Shown piece by piece: positions 52,466 to 64,000 of a DNA stretch of 64,000 nt. Positions within the stretch are counted from its first letter, which is position 1; each line of letters starts with the position of its first letter. Under the pieces are notes generated by a model. That model saw nothing but the letters and a program-made list of their open reading frames with translations, was not told the DNA's origin and did no database searches. The position numbers and the translations under genes were made by a program. This DNA is from Teichococcus coralli. Lineage in GTDB: Bacteria; Pseudomonadota; Alphaproteobacteria; Acetobacterales; Acetobacteraceae. The DNA is taken from positions 248,001-312,000 of the forward strand of contig NZ_SNVJ01000002.1 of NCBI RefSeq assembly GCF_009829925.1, given 5' to 3'.

Positions 52466-53722
52466 ATGCCGCTCCTCTCCCTTCATCCTTGGGCGTCGCT
52501 GCACCGCGGCACGTCGCTGCGCCTGCCCCGCCACATCCCCTCGCCGGATCTGTTCATGCCTGCCTGGCTACCTCTGCTGCTCGGTTTCCTGACAGCGATC
52601 GGGCCGCTCTCCACCGACATGTACCTGCCTTCCTTTCCGGCCATCGAGGCCGGCTTCGGCACGGCAGCCGGCTCGGCCGAGCTGACCCTCGCCACCTGGT
52701 TCCTCGGCCTCGCCGTGGGTCAGCTGGTGCAGGGGACGCTGGGGGACCGGCTTGGCCGGCGCCGCCCCCTGCTTGCCGGGCTGGCTGTCTACATGCTGGG
52801 CTCGGCCGGCTGCGCGCTCTCCACAAGCATCGAGATGCTGGCGTTCTTCCGCTGCGTCGCCGCTTTCGGAGGCTCGGCGAGCATGGTGCTGCCGCGCGCG
52901 GTGGTGCGCGACCTGGCCGACGGGCACGCGGCCGCCAGGTTGATGTCCAAGCTGATGCTGGTGATGGGCGCGGCGCCGATCCTGGCGCCCAGCCTGGGCG
53001 GCCTCATGCTCTCGGTGGGCGGCTGGCGGCCGATCTTCTGGTTCGGCGCCGTGTATTCCGTCTGCTCCTTTCTGCTGGTGTGGCGGCTGCTGCCGGAAAC
53101 CCTCCCCGCCGAGCGCCGCCTGCGCCTCGGCGCCGCCGCGCAGTTGCTGCGCTACCTGCAGATCCTGCGCGAGCGCAGCTTCCTGACCCATGTGGCGATG
53201 GGTTGCGCCGCCATGTTTCTCATGTTCGCCTATGTCGGCGGCTCGGCAGCGGTGTTCGTCGGCATGTTCGGCATGGCGCCGACGCATTTCGGCATCCTGT
53301 TCGGCGTGAATGCCGCCGGCTTCATCCTCTTCTCGCAGCTCAACCCGCCCCTGCTGCTGCGCCTCGGGCCGCGGCGCCTGGTGCGGCTGGCCGGCATCGT
53401 CATCCTGGCGGCGGCCCTGGCGCTCACCGCGATCGCCTTCAGCGGCCCGACGCATTGGCTGGCCGTCATCGCACCCGTCTTCGTGGCGATGTCCTGCTGC
53501 GCGCTGGTGATGCCGAACGCCGCCGTGGGGGCGCTCAGCCGGCACGCCATCCAGGCAGGCTCCGCCTCCGCGCTCATGGGAACGCTGCAGTTCAGCGTCG
53601 CCGGCACCAGCGGCGTGCTGCTGAGCCACTTCGCCGACGGTACCGCGCGGCCGATGGCGGCCCTGATGCTGGCGGGCGCGGTCGGCATCGTCGTGGCCGA
53701 ACGGCTGCGGCCGGAAAGCTGA
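52466..53722 (+). CDS. Bcr/CflA family multidrug efflux MFS transporter
   Basis: A protein of up to 418 residues with twelve helices. The Bcr/CflA signature is LTAIGPLSTDMYLPSFPAIEAGFG followed by GQLVQGTLGDRLGRRRPLLAGL, then FRCVAAFGGSASMVLPRAVVRDL. These proton antiporters export drugs such as bicyclomycin or chloramphenicol, or sulfonamide-type compounds, and sometimes cysteine; the substrate is not evident. Start choice is uncertain: ATG 52466 gives a 30-residue polar leader, while ATG 52556 starts almost at helix 1. It is divergent from the amino-acid-binding-protein gene. Confidence 0.88.
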   Translation: MPLLSLHPWASLHRGTSLRLPRHIPSPDLFMPAWLPLLLGFLTAIGPLSTDMYLPSFPAIEAGFGTAAGSAELTLATWFLGLAVGQLVQGTLGDRLGRRRPLLAGLAVYMLGSAGCALSTSIEMLAFFRCVAAFGGSASMVLPRAVVRDLADGHAAARLMSKLMLVMGAAPILAPSLGGLMLSVGGWRPIFWFGAVYSVCSFLLVWRLLPETLPAERRLRLGAAAQLLRYLQILRERSFLTHVAMGCAAMFLMFAYVGGSAAVFVGMFGMAPTHFGILFGVNAAGFILFSQLNPPLLLRLGPRRLVRLAGIVILAAALALTAIAFSGPTHWLAVIAPVFVAMSCCALVMPNAAVGALSRHAIQAGSASALMGTLQFSVAGTSGVLLSHFADGTARPMAALMLAGAVGIVVAERLRPES

Positions 53723-53893
53723 GCCGCCGCGCCGGGCGGTATCACTGCGCCATCGGCGGCCGTCAGGCGCGCGGGGTGGCCGAACTCTCCAAAGGCACGA
53801 GCGAGGCCCCGAAGGCCCCGCATTCTCCCAGGCTCGCTTCGCCGCGCCGGAACTGTCGCCGCGGGAAAGCGGGTGCCGACCGCGGGCAGCGAA

Positions 53894-53923
53894 GGAAGGC
53901 CGGCGCGGTTGCCGCCGGTCCTC
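53894..53923 (-). terminator. Hairpin after guaA
   Basis: On the minus strand an inverted repeat (GGACCGGCG/CGCCGGCC, one mismatch) lies just past the guaA stop and is followed by TTCCTT. It is a plausible but weak terminator. Confidence 0.35.
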
Positions 53924-53926
53924 CCC

Positions 53927-55489
53927 TCATTCCCACTCGATGGTGCCGGGCGGCTTCGAGGTGATGTCGTAGGTCACGCGGTTGATGCCGCGCACCTCGT
54001 TCACGATGCGCCCCGCCACACGGGTCAGGAACTCCATGGTGAAGGGATAGACATCGGCCGTCATGCCGTCGGTCGAGGTGACGGCGCGCAGGGCGCAGGC
54101 CTGGTCGTAGGTGCGGCCATCACCCATCACGCCCACGGTGCGCACCGGCAGCAGCACGGTGAAGGCCTGCCAGATGGCGTCGTAGAGGCCGGCGGCGCGG
54201 ATCTCCTCCAGGAAGATGCTGTCGGCCTTCTGCAGGATCTGCACCTTCTCCCGCGTGACCTCGCCGGGGATGCGGATGGCCAGGCCCGGCCCCGGAAAGG
54301 GATGCCGGCCGACGATCTCCTCCGGCATGCCCAGCTCGCGGCCAAGGGCGCGCACCTCGTCCTTGAACAGGTCGCGCAGCGGCTCGACCAGCCGCATCCG
54401 CATATCCTCCGGCAGGCCGCCGACATTGTGGTGCGACTTGATGGTGACGGAAGGGCCGCCGGTGGCCGAGACGCTCTCGATCACATCCGGATAGAGCGTG
54501 CCCTGGGCCAGGAACTCGGCGCCGCCGATCTTCGCCTGCTCCTCCTCGAAAACCTCGATGAACAGCCGGCCGATGGTCTTGCGCTTCTTTTCCGGGTCGG
54601 TGACGCCTTCGAGCTGGCCAAGGAAAAGATCCGAGGCGTCGCGGTGCACGAGCTTGATGTTGAAGCGGTCGCGGAAGGTGCGAATGACCTGCTCCGCCTC
54701 GCCCGCACGCATCACGCCGTGGTCCACGAAGATGCAGGTGAGCTGGTCGCCGATCGCCTCATGGATCAGCACCGCCGCCACCGAGGAATCCACGCCGCCG
54801 GAAAGGCCGCAGACCACGCGCCCCTCGCCCACCTGCGCGCGGATGCGGGCAATGGCCTCGGCGCGGAAGGCCGCCATGGTCCAGTCTCCCCCGCAGCCGC
54901 AGACGCCATGGGTGAAGTTCCTCAGGAGCTGGGCGCCATGCGGGGTGTGCACCACCTCGGGATGGAACTGGATGCCGTAGAAGTGCCGGGCGTCGTCGGC
55001 GATCATCGCCAGCGGCGAGCCTTCGCTGGTGGCGACGATGCGGAAGCCTTCGGGGAGTTCCGAGACATAGTCGCCATGGCTCATCCAGACCTGCTCGCGC
55101 GCGCCGGGGGACCATACGTCCCGCGTCAGGGCGCAGGCCTCCCGCACCTCGACATAGGCGCGGCCGTATTCCTGATGATCGCCCCGTGCCACGGTGCCGC
55201 CGAGCTGGGCGCACATGGTCTGCTGGCCGTAGCAGATGCCGAGCACGGGAATGTCCATCCCGAACACCACCTGCGGGGCACGGGGGCTGCCCTCCTCCGC
55301 CACGCTGGCCGGCCCGCCCGAGAGGATGATGCCCTTGGGCGCGAAGGACTGGATCCGCGCGGCATCGGCCGTGAAGGGCCAGACTTCGCAATAGACGCCG
55401 GACTCGCGCACGCGGCGCGCGATCAGCTGCGTCACCTGGCTGCCGAAGTCGAGGATCAGGATGCGGTCGTGGGAGGAGAGGTCGGCCAT
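53927..55489 (-). CDS. guaA: GMP synthase (glutamine-hydrolysing)
   Basis: A 520-residue two-domain enzyme that aminates XMP to GMP. The N-terminal glutamine amidotransferase has nucleophile Cys86 in VLGICYGQQ and the His/Glu pair in GIQFHPEV. The ATP pyrophosphatase domain has the P-loop [11 protein letters not shown]. The C-terminal dimerisation domain ends [17 protein letters not shown], the invariant GuaA end. The start at 55489 is supported by [18 protein letters not shown]; the frame remains open upstream only antisense to the DUF1028 gene. It is monocistronic by position and divergent from DUF1028. Confidence 0.97.
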   Translation of the reverse strand: MADLSSHDRILILDFGSQVTQLIARRVRESGVYCEVWPFTADAARIQSFAPKGIILSGGPASVAEEGSPRAPQVVFGMDIPVLGICYGQQTMCAQLGGTVARGDHQEYGRAYVEVREACALTRDVWSPGAREQVWMSHGDYVSELPEGFRIVATSEGSPLAMIADDARHFYGIQFHPEVVHTPHGAQLLRNFTHGVCGCGGDWTMAAFRAEAIARIRAQVGEGRVVCGLSGGVDSSVAAVLIHEAIGDQLTCIFVDHGVMRAGEAEQVIRTFRDRFNIKLVHRDASDLFLGQLEGVTDPEKKRKTIGRLFIEVFEEEQAKIGGAEFLAQGTLYPDVIESVSATGGPSVTIKSHHNVGGLPEDMRMRLVEPLRDLFKDEVRALGRELGMPEEIVGRHPFPGPGLAIRIPGEVTREKVQILQKADSIFLEEIRAAGLYDAIWQAFTVLLPVRTVGVMGDGRTYDQACALRAVTSTDGMTADVYPFTMEFLTRVAGRIVNEVRGINRVTYDITSKPPGTIEWE

Positions 55490-55627
55490 GGGCCAGCTTG
55501 CACCACAACAACGTGCCCAAGACAAGACTTTCGCGCCGCGCAACAGAGTTGCGGCGGGCGCCCACTTGATCCCGCCGGGCGGCTGCCGCCACCCTGGCGG
55601 CGTGCAACCGGAAGGAATCCGTCGGCG

Positions 55628-56377
55628 ATGACCTGGTCGATCGTGGCGCATGACCCAGAGAGCGGCGCCTTCGCCGTGGCGGTGACCACCTGCGCCTTCG
55701 CCGTCGGGGCTTCCTGTCCCTACGTCCGGGCCGGCGTGGGCGCCGTCTCCACCCAGTCCTTCACCAATCGCTACCTCGGCCCTGCGGTGCTGGACGGCAT
55801 GGCGCGCGGCCTTTCCCCCGCGGCGGCCATCCAGGGTGCGCTTGCCGGCGACGAGGGGCGCGACCTGCGGCAGATCCATGCCGTGGACCGCCACGGCAAG
55901 AGCGCCGCCTGGACCGGCGCGAGCTGCGTCGAATGGGCGGGCAGCCAGTCCGGCCCTGGCTTCAGCGTCGCCGGCAACATGCTGTCCGGCCCGGCGGTGG
56001 TGGGCGAGACGGCAGCCACCTTCGCCTCCGCCGCCTCCCTGCCCCTGCCGGAGCGCCTCATGCTGGCGCTCGATGCCGGCGAGGCGGCCGGCGGCGACCG
56101 CCGCGGCCGGCAGTCGGCGGCGATGAAGCTGGTCACCACCGAGGATTTTCCCGACCTCGACCTGCGGGTGGACGACCATACGGTGCCCCTCACCGAGCTG
56201 CGCCGGCTGCTCGGCATCTGGCGGCGGGAGCGCGCGCCCGCCCTGGCCTTCGCGCCGCGCAAGGCCGACCCGGCCGGCCTGACCGACCGCGCGCTGATCG
56301 AGGCCGGCTGGCGCGCGCGCGGTCTCGACCTCCGCTTCCCCGACCGCAAGGGCGGCGCGGCGCCGGCGGAGGGCTGA
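55628..56377 (+). CDS. DUF1028 domain protein (Ntn-hydrolase-like)
   Basis: A 249-residue protein starting [33 protein letters not shown], then [33 protein letters not shown] and [17 protein letters not shown], all DUF1028 hallmarks. The family adopts an Ntn-hydrolase-like fold, and activity has been suggested but not settled. A C-terminal extension ([25 protein letters not shown]) matches the longer DUF1028 subgroup. It is divergent from guaA with about 140 bp between starts. Confidence 0.9.
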   Translation: MTWSIVAHDPESGAFAVAVTTCAFAVGASCPYVRAGVGAVSTQSFTNRYLGPAVLDGMARGLSPAAAIQGALAGDEGRDLRQIHAVDRHGKSAAWTGASCVEWAGSQSGPGFSVAGNMLSGPAVVGETAATFASAASLPLPERLMLALDAGEAAGGDRRGRQSAAMKLVTTEDFPDLDLRVDDHTVPLTELRRLLGIWRRERAPALAFAPRKADPAGLTDRALIEAGWRARGLDLRFPDRKGGAAPAEG

Positions 56378-56384
56378 GCCCGCC

Positions 56385-56732
56385 TCAGGCGCCGAGCGCG
56401 GCGCGGCTGTCCGTTGGCGCCGCGTCGCGCTCGCCCATGCCATAGTCCCGCAGAACGGCACCCACGCGCAGCCGGTAGTTCGCGAACACGCCTCCGCGGC
56501 CGGCGGCCTGGCTGGCACGGTGGGCAGGCCGGTTGCGCCAGGCGACGAGAGCAGCCTCGTCACGCCAGAAGGAGAGGGAGAGCAGCTTGCCCGGCTCGCT
56601 CAGGCTGGAGAAGCGTTCGACCCCCAGGAAGCCCTCGGTGCTTTCCAGCTCCGTTCGCAAGGCCGCGGCAAGGTCGAGATAGTCCTGCCGGCGCCCTTCA
56701 GCGGGCCAGACCTCGAAAATGACGGCGATCAT
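56385..56732 (-). CDS. Antibiotic biosynthesis monooxygenase (ABM) domain protein
   Basis: A 115-residue ferredoxin-like-fold protein starting [67 protein letters not shown] (residues 1-67). The E-V-W-P start, G-F-L-G-V-E-R-F and [12 protein letters not shown] blocks are the ABM pattern. Members range from quinol monooxygenases to heme-degrading enzymes; many act only as small oxidoreductases of unknown substrate. The ATG at 56732 starts the first beta strand; the 12 residues above it are not conserved. Confidence 0.85.
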   Translation of the reverse strand: MIAVIFEVWPAEGRRQDYLDLAAALRTELESTEGFLGVERFSSLSEPGKLLSLSFWRDEAALVAWRNRPAHRASQAAGRGGVFANYRLRVGAVLRDYGMGERDAAPTDSRAALGA

Positions 56733-56870
56733 CGCGCGCGCCAGGACCTGGGCGCGGTGGAGGCCCAATCCGGGCCTTGGGTCCGAAAGCAGGTGGAAAG
56801 GCGGTTCATGGAAGGCTCACCTCCTGATGGAAGGAGCATCATAGCAGCCGCTGGCGGTGCATGCCTCGGC

Positions 56871-56904
56871 CGGGACCGAAGCATGGGCGGGACCGAAGCA
56901 TGGG
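56871..56904. repeat. Perfect 17-bp direct duplication
   Basis: CGGGACCGAAGCATGGG occurs twice in tandem (56871-56887 and 56888-56904) in the 230-bp non-coding stretch between the ABM gene start and the infC stop. No gene covers it. Confidence 0.9.
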
Positions 56905-56962
56905 CGGAAGAAGAAGCCGCGCCAGCGCGCTTGGCCGGAGGGCGACCTCCGGCCCGGCCCGC

Positions 56963-57502
56963 TTACTTGGGCGCCAGCACCATGATCATCTGGCGGTTCT
57001 CCAGGCGCGGCATCTGCTCGACCTTGGCCATCTCGGCCAGCTCGGTGCGGATGCGCTCCAGAACCTTCACGCCCAGATCCTGGTGGGCCATTTCACGGCC
57101 GCGGAAGCGCAGGGTGACCTTCACCTTGTCGCCTTCCTCGATGAAGGACTTGGCCGCGCGCATCTTCACGTCGTAGTCGTGGTCATCAATGTTCGGACGA
57201 ACCTTGATTTCCTTGATCTCGACGATCTTCTGCTTCTTGCGGGCCTCGTTGGCCTTCTTCTGCTGCTCGTACTTGTACTTGCCGTAGTCGGTGATCTTGC
57301 ACACCGGGGGCACGGCATTCGGGCTGATCTCCAGAAGATCCATGCCCAGGTCATAGGCGCGCAACAGCGCTTCGCGCGCGCTCATCACGCCGATCATTTC
57401 GCCGTCTTGATCGATCAGGCGGACCTGCGGGACGCGAATATCTTCGTTGACCCGCGGTCCATCGCGGGCGGGCAGCTGGTTCGGAATAGGGCCTCGGGCC
57501 AG
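56963..57502 (-). CDS. infC: Translation initiation factor IF-3 with non-canonical start codon
   Basis: IF-3 binds the 30S subunit, prevents premature 50S joining and checks the initiation codon. The core is [19 protein letters not shown] followed by [11 protein letters not shown], then [40 protein letters not shown] and [13 protein letters not shown]. The conserved N-terminal domain begins upstream of the first ATG (57397). Between that ATG and the in-frame stop upstream there is no ATG, GTG or TTG. A CTG at 57502 with AGGAG 6 nt before it gives 179 residues, one short of E. coli IF-3; an ATT at 57487 would give 174. CTG is annotated. The gene follows thrS by 58 nt, the usual thrS-infC order; rpmI and rplT do not follow. 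Confidence 0.92.
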   Translation of the reverse strand: MARGPIPNQLPARDGPRVNEDIRVPQVRLIDQDGEMIGVMSAREALLRAYDLGMDLLEISPNAVPPVCKITDYGKYKYEQQKKANEARKKQKIVEIKEIKVRPNIDDHDYDVKMRAAKSFIEEGDKVKVTLRFRGREMAHQDLGVKVLERIRTELAEMAKVEQMPRLENRQMIMVLAPK

Positions 57503-57508
57503 AGTCGG

Positions 57509-57513
57509 CTCCT
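57509..57513 (-). promoter_or_regulatory. Ribosome-binding site deciding the infC start
   Basis: AGGAG on the minus strand sits 6 nt before the CTG at 57502 and 21 nt before the ATT at 57487. The spacing favours CTG. A weaker GAGG lies 4 nt before the ATT, so that codon is not excluded. Confidence 0.6.
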
Positions 57514-57560
57514 GTCGCTGTTGGAACGAAACGGTTTGGGTCTATCTTATGGTACAGCGG

Positions 57561-59516
57561 TCAGGCCGCTGCAACCTCTACAACGGGCTTCAGATCGGGC
57601 GCCGTGGCCTCCGCTGCAAGGGTGGCCACCGCTTCGGCCAGCGTCACCGTCACCTGCTCGCGCCCGGGCAGGCGGCGCAGCACCACCTTGCCCTCCTCCG
57701 CCTCGCGCCGGCCGATCACCGCCAGGACCGGGACGCGCGCCTCGATCTGGTCCACCACCTTGCGGTTGATCTTCTCGTTGCGCAGGTCCAGCTCGACCGA
57801 GAGCCCGGCCTTCTGCAAGGCGGCGGCCACCTCGCGGGCGAAGGGGGCGGCCTCGTCCACGATGGTGGCCACGGCCACCTGGGTCGGCGCCAGCCAGAGC
57901 GGGAAGCGCCCGGCATGCTCCTCGATCAGGATGCCGAGGAAACGCTCGAAGCTGCCCAGGATCGCACGGTGCAGCATGACCGGACGGTGGCGGGCGCCGT
58001 CCTCGCCGACATAGACCGCGTCCAGCCGCTCAGGCAGCACAAAGTCCACCTGCAGCGTGCCGCACTGCCAGTCGCGGCCGATGGCGTCCCGCAGCACGAA
58101 CTCCAGCTTCGGGCCATAGAAGGCGCCCTCCCCCGGGTTCAGCTCGTACTCCACGCCGGCGATGCGGCAGGCTTCCTTCAGCGCCCCCTCGGAGCGGTCC
58201 CAGGTCGCGTCGTCGCCCGCCCGCTTCTCCGGCCGGTCCGAGAACTTCACGCGGAAGCTCTCGAAGCCGAAGTCGCGGTAGATCCGCGAGAGCAGCGCCA
58301 CGAACTCCACGGTCTCGGCGGCGATCTGGTTCTCCGTGCAGAAGATGTGCGCGTCGTCCTGCGTGAAGGACCGCACCCGCATGATGCCGTGCAGCGCGCC
58401 CGAGGGCTCGTAGCGGTGGCAGGAGCCGAACTCGGCCATGCGCATCGGCAGCTCGCGGTAGCTCCGCAGGCCGTGGTTGAAGATCTGCACGTGGCAGGGG
58501 CAGTTCATCGGCTTCAGCGCCAGGACGCGGTCCTTCTCCGACTCGTCGTCGACGGTCGCGAGGAACATGTGCTCGCGGTACTTCTCCCAGTGGCCGGAGG
58601 CCTCCCAGAGGCGGCGGTCCACCAGTTGCGGGGTCTTCACCTCCTGATAAGCCGCGTCGTCCAGCCGCCGGCGCATGTAGTTCTGCACCGTGGTGTAGAG
58701 GCGCCAGCCCTTGGGGTGCCAGAAGATGCTGCCGGCCGCCTCCTCCTGGAGGTGGAACAGGTCCATCTCCTTGCCGATGCGGCGGTGGTCGCGCTTCTCC
58801 GCCTCCTCCAGCTGGTGGAGATAGGCGTCCAGTTCCTTCTGGTCGCGCCAGGCGGTCGCGTAGATGCGGCTGAGCATGGCGTTGCGGTGGTCGCCGCGCC
58901 AATAGGCACCGGCCACCTTCATCAGCTTGAAGGCGGTGCCGACATCGCCGGCCGAGCGCATGTGAGGCCCCCGGCAGAGATCGAGCCAGGACCCCTGGCG
59001 GTAGATCGAGATGACCTCGCTCTCCGGCAGGTCGCGGATCAGCTCGGCCTTGTAGCGCTCGCCCCGTTCCTCGAAGAAGCGGATGGCCTCGTCACGCGGC
59101 CACTCCTCCCGCTGGAAGCTCGCGTCCCGCGAGACGATCTCGCGCATCTTGGCCTCGATCGCCGGGAAGTCCTCCGGCTTGAAGGGCTCGTTGCGCGCGA
59201 AGTCGTAGTAGAAGCCGTTCTCGATGGCGGGGCCGATCGTCACCTGGGTGCCGGGAAAGAGTTCCTGCACCGCCTCGGCGAGCACATGCGCGGCGTCGTG
59301 CCGGATCAGCTCCAGCGCCTCGGGGTCCTTGCGGGTGATGAAGCGGATCTCGGCGTCCTGCTCGATCGGCGCGGCGAGGTCGCGCAGCTTGCCGTCCACC
59401 TTCATGGCCAGCGCCGCCTTGGCGAGGCCCGGCCCGATGGCGGCGGCCACGGTGGTGCCCGTCACGGCTCCGTCGAAGACGCGGACGGACTGGTCGGGCA
59501 ACGTGATCGCAGGCAT
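57561..59516 (-). CDS. thrS: Threonyl-tRNA synthetase
   Basis: A 651-residue class II synthetase. The N-terminal TGS domain starts [20 protein letters not shown]. The editing domain (roughly 65-230) has [21 protein letters not shown] with its HxxxH, and [20 protein letters not shown] with the second cluster. The catalytic core has Zn-binding Cys in [12 protein letters not shown], motif 2 [28 protein letters not shown] and motif 3 APFAREV-proximal [19 protein letters not shown]. The C-terminal anticodon-binding domain begins [12 protein letters not shown]. It charges tRNA-Thr. The start at 59516 is fixed by the TGS domain. It is upstream of infC in the same direction. Confidence 0.97.
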   Translation of the reverse strand: MPAITLPDQSVRVFDGAVTGTTVAAAIGPGLAKAALAMKVDGKLRDLAAPIEQDAEIRFITRKDPEALELIRHDAAHVLAEAVQELFPGTQVTIGPAIENGFYYDFARNEPFKPEDFPAIEAKMREIVSRDASFQREEWPRDEAIRFFEERGERYKAELIRDLPESEVISIYRQGSWLDLCRGPHMRSAGDVGTAFKLMKVAGAYWRGDHRNAMLSRIYATAWRDQKELDAYLHQLEEAEKRDHRRIGKEMDLFHLQEEAAGSIFWHPKGWRLYTTVQNYMRRRLDDAAYQEVKTPQLVDRRLWEASGHWEKYREHMFLATVDDESEKDRVLALKPMNCPCHVQIFNHGLRSYRELPMRMAEFGSCHRYEPSGALHGIMRVRSFTQDDAHIFCTENQIAAETVEFVALLSRIYRDFGFESFRVKFSDRPEKRAGDDATWDRSEGALKEACRIAGVEYELNPGEGAFYGPKLEFVLRDAIGRDWQCGTLQVDFVLPERLDAVYVGEDGARHRPVMLHRAILGSFERFLGILIEEHAGRFPLWLAPTQVAVATIVDEAAPFAREVAAALQKAGLSVELDLRNEKINRKVVDQIEARVPVLAVIGRREAEEGKVVLRRLPGREQVTVTLAEAVATLAAEATAPDLKPVVEVAAA

Positions 59517-59716
59517 CAGTCGGGTTTTCCCAGGTTGCGGAAAGGGCACGGGAACTTGGGGGGCCGGCCGTGCGGCGTCAACGACAAAAGGGTTGCCAAA
59601 TCGCCAAGGGAGGGATGCGGCCGCGCCCGCGACGGGTCCGGTCGCGGCGGCGGGGATTTGGGAGGGACCATCTCCCCGCGCCTTGCCGGACGCGCCGCGC
59701 ATGGCGGCCGGGCCGG

Positions 59717-59908
59717 TCAGGCGCGCGGCGCGGTTTCGGCCTCGTCGAAGCTGCGTTTCACCAGGAACAGGGCGAAGAGCACGCCGAAGAGAAACAGCGA
59801 CAGGCAGAACAGGGTGAAGGGCCCCTCCACCGAGGTGCCGGCGCCGAGCAGGCCGACCAGGGCGATCAGCCCGGAAAAGATCACGAAAAAGACGCGGGTG
59901 GGGCTCAT
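59717..59908 (-). CDS. Small two-helix membrane protein at the end of the ccoGHIS cluster
   Basis: A 63-residue protein starting [24 protein letters not shown]. It has two hydrophobic helices (about 5-22 and 31-50) and an acidic/basic tail ([13 protein letters not shown]). Its ATG overlaps the ccoS stop by 4 nt, so it is translated with the cytochrome oxidase assembly genes. I do not recognise a family; a role in cbb3 oxidase assembly is suggested by position only. Confidence 0.55.
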   Translation of the reverse strand: MSPTRVFFVIFSGLIALVGLLGAGTSVEGPFTLFCLSLFLFGVLFALFLVKRSFDEAETAPRA

Positions 59909-60062
59909 CGGCGGCCTCGCTTGGGGTGGGTGTCGTCGAACAGGATGCGGGCGGCGGCGCCGTCCAGGTCGTCGTACTGGCGGGTGCGCAGCGTCCAAAG
60001 GAAGAGCAGCAGCGCCAGCAGGCCGAGGAGCAGCGCGATCGGCACCAGCAGCAGCAGCGCGT

Positions 60063-60066
<4 letters not shown>
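59905..60066 (-). CDS. ccoS: cbb3-type cytochrome oxidase assembly protein CcoS
   Basis: This 53-residue single-pass protein starts [20 protein letters not shown], followed by [24 protein letters not shown], the CcoS signature (Q-Y-D-D-L-x-x-x-x-x-R-I-L-x-D-D). CcoS is needed for cofactor insertion into the cbb3 oxidase. Its ATG overlaps the ccoI stop (ATGA), and its stop overlaps the next gene's start in the same way. Confidence 0.92.
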
Positions 60067-62440
<2,374 letters not shown>

Positions 62441-62444
<4 letters not shown>

Positions 62445-62932
62445 CGAACGAAGACCCGCCCGCGGATGTCGAACCGGTCGCCTTGCTGGCCGGTCAGCCG
62501 CAGCTGCGCCTCCCACTGCCCGTGCCTCGGCACCTCGGCGGCGGCACGGAACTGGCCCGGTGCGACCGACCTGAAGCCGAGCGGCACGCGCGTGCCCTCC
62601 ACCGGCCGCACCAGCACGCCCGAGATCGTGCCGGCCACCGGCTTCCCGTCCTCGTCCTGGACGGAGACGACGAGGGTGCGCACATCCAGCACCACGCTGG
62701 CATGCCAGCCGAGGGCCTGCTGCCGCGCGGTCTCGGCGAGCACGTCGTTGTAGGCCAACCCACGGTCATAGGCGTGACCGACGGAGACGCCGGTGAAGGT
62801 GGAAACCGCCGCCCAGACCAGCACTGCGTTGACCGCCAGCACCACGCCCATGCCGCCGGCGAAGGCCCAGGGAATCCAGCCGCTGCGGCGGGGCTGGGCG
62901 GGCAGGAGCACGGACATCGGCGTTTTCCTCAT
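62441..62932 (-). CDS. ccoH: FixH family protein (CcoH)
   Basis: A 163-residue protein with one N-terminal helix (about 19-43, WIPWAFAGGMGVVLAVNAVLVW) and a periplasmic FixH domain (YDRGLAYNDVLAETARQQALGWHA, LRLTGQQGDRFDIRGRVFV). CcoH stabilises the cbb3 assembly intermediate. Its ATG overlaps the ccoG stop by 4 nt; an internal ATG at 62917 is less likely. Confidence 0.92.
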
Positions 62933-64000
62933 TTCGGCGCCAGGAAGACGCTGCGCTCGGCCAGCACCGTATGGCCCGCGGCATCGAGCAGCCGGAAGCG
63001 GACCGGCGTGCTTTCCGGCAGGCCGGCACCCGCGGGCGCGGTGACCAGCGCGCGCCACTGCGTGATGCCATCCTGCCGCAGCGCCAGCAACGGCCGGGCT
63101 TCGGCATCGGCGGCGCTGTCCTGCACCACGAGCCGGAAGCCTTCCGGTGCGTCCAACACCAGCGCGAGGGCGGCATCGGGGCGGGTACGGTTCTCCAGCT
63201 TCAGCGTATAAGCGTTGCGGATGCCGCCGTCGGAGAGGCGGACGAAGATCGGCGCGCGGTCGCGCAACACGGCCAGCGTCGCCGTCGGGCGCAGCAGGAA
63301 GGCGCCGAGCATCACCGCCGCCACCGCCCCCAGCACGCCGGCATAGAGCCAGGTGCGCGGGCGGGAGAAGCGGACGGGCTGGCGCGCCTTCATCCCGCGG
63401 ACCTGGCGCGCCGGGCCGGGAGCGATCCCCGCGGTGGCGGCCTCGCTGGCGGCGAGGTTGGCCAGCGTCTCGAAGGCGACCAGGCCAGCCGGGCGGCTCA
63501 GCCTGCGCATCACCTCGTCGCAGGCGTCGATGCAGAGGCCGCAGCCGATGCATTCGAGTTGCTGGCCATCGCGGATGTCGATGCCGGTCGGGCAGGCATG
63601 CAGGCAGGCGCGGCAATCCACGCAGTCCCCGACGCCCGCGGCCTTGGCCTTGCCGCGCGGCTCGCCCCGCCAGCCGCGATAGCTGACGACGAGCGAGTTC
63701 TCGTCGAGCATCGCCGCCTGGAAGCGTGGCCAGGGGCACATGTAGGTGCAGACCTGCTCTCGCGCCCAGCCGGCCAGTGTGTAGGTCGTTCCGGCGAACA
63801 GGCCGAAGAAGACATAGGTCTCCAGGCTGGCGCCGCCGGTCAGGATGTCCCGCGTCACCGTCGGGGCGTCCTGGAAGTACATGATCCAGGCGCCGCCGGT
63901 CGCGGCCGCGATGACCAGCCAGGCGGCGTGCTTCGCCAGCTTGCGCAGCGCCTTGCCGCGCGTCGTCGGCGCGGCATCCAGCCTCATGCGGGCGTTGCGG
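62929..64000 (-). CDS. ccoG: Cytochrome c oxidase accessory protein CcoG (FixG/RdxA), 5' end outside window
   Basis: A polyferredoxin-type membrane protein truncated at its N-terminus by the window edge; the frame continues open to base 64000. Visible are membrane helices, VCTYMCPWPRFQ, and two ferredoxin clusters, CVDCRACLHACPTGIDIR and CIGCGLCIDACDEVM. A C-terminal helix and an Ig-like periplasmic domain ending ERSVFLAPK follow. CcoG reduces Cu(II) for oxidase assembly. It is the first gene seen of the ccoGHIS operon, and ccoNOPQ may lie just beyond the edge. Confidence 0.94.
   Translation of the reverse strand, partial: RNARMRLDAAPTTRGKALRKLAKHAAWLVIAAATGGAWIMYFQDAPTVTRDILTGGASLETYVFFGLFAGTTYTLAGWAREQVCTYMCPWPRFQAAMLDENSLVVSYRGWRGEPRGKAKAAGVGDCVDCRACLHACPTGIDIRDGQQLECIGCGLCIDACDEVMRRLSRPAGLVAFETLANLAASEAATAGIAPGPARQVRGMKARQPVRFSRPRTWLYAGVLGAVAAVMLGAFLLRPTATLAVLRDRAPIFVRLSDGGIRNAYTLKLENRTRPDAALALVLDAPEGFRLVVQDSAADAEARPLLALRQDGITQWRALVTAPAGAGLPESTPVRFRLLDAAGHTVLAERSVFLAPK

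Noticed and set aside
55490..56563. N-terminal extension of GuaA by 358 codons
   Set aside because: It is antisense to the DUF1028 gene and shows no homology-like segments. GuaA at 520 residues is already full length.

Overview
The window is very GC-rich (about 70% by eye) and densely coded. It reads as chromosomal DNA of an alphaproteobacterium, most likely of the Acetobacteraceae/Roseomonas type. Supporting signs are a tripartite tricarboxylate transporter, an ATP12-type F1 assembly chaperone, an IalB-like secreted protein, a GlnK-Amt pair, a ccoGHIS (fixGHIS) cluster and a phasin-like protein. I found no rRNA, tRNA, CRISPR array, insertion sequence or prophage gene, so this is ordinary chromosome rather than a mobile island.

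Layout. 1-4.2 kb: the 3' end of a hybrid histidine kinase, then a dienelactone hydrolase, a small membrane protein, an exported WD40/cytochrome c fusion and a 2-oxoglutarate dioxygenase. 4.3-8.5 kb: a YjbH-like outer-membrane protein, thioredoxin, a 0.5-kb gap with an 11-bp tandem array, and an NAD-dependent epimerase. 8.5-11.5 kb: a TctCBA uptake operon on the minus strand, closed by a clear intrinsic terminator. 11.7-14.1 kb: an exported five-repeat cysteine-pair protein overlapping an exported EF-hand protein. 14.1-17.4 kb: a UbiH-like hydroxylase, then glnK-amt behind a probable sigma-54 promoter. 17.6-29.5 kb: mostly housekeeping genes and transporters (phasin-like, DUF2244, nth, IalB-like, rlmN, two MFS proteins, an NCS2 permease, a hexapeptide acyltransferase, a tandem Usp and an orphan molybdenum hydroxylase large subunit).

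29.6-37.2 kb is a long minus-strand run with overlapping start and stop codons: a GT-C membrane glycosyltransferase, a MaoC-type dehydratase, two EamA transporters, an MBL hydrolase, a second member of the cysteine-pair repeat family, a 2-hydroxyacid dehydrogenase and a methyltransferase. Divergent from it (37.2-39.4 kb) lie a methyltransferase, a polyprenyl-phosphate-type GT2 and an SMR/ArnE-like flippase. Together with the GT-C protein these look like a three-component lipid-linked glycosylation set. 39.4-41.2 kb is a nitric-oxide detoxification module, hmp and nsrR, divergent around two 23-bp NsrR-like operators.

41.2-53.7 kb carries a gamma-glutamyltransferase-family protein, malate synthase G, an MFS protein, a GNAT acetyltransferase, an M20 amidohydrolase, an MgtC-like protein, an ATP12 chaperone, acylphosphatase, an unusual glycosyltransferase-like protein, an amino-acid-binding protein and a Bcr/CflA-type exporter. 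53.9-64 kb carries guaA, a DUF1028 protein, an ABM protein, thrS-infC (infC lacks any ATG, GTG or TTG start) and ccoGHIS, with ccoG running off the right edge.

The least-described item is the two-locus family of exported proteins built from repeats of about 85 residues. All seven repeats carry two cysteines exactly 22 positions apart.
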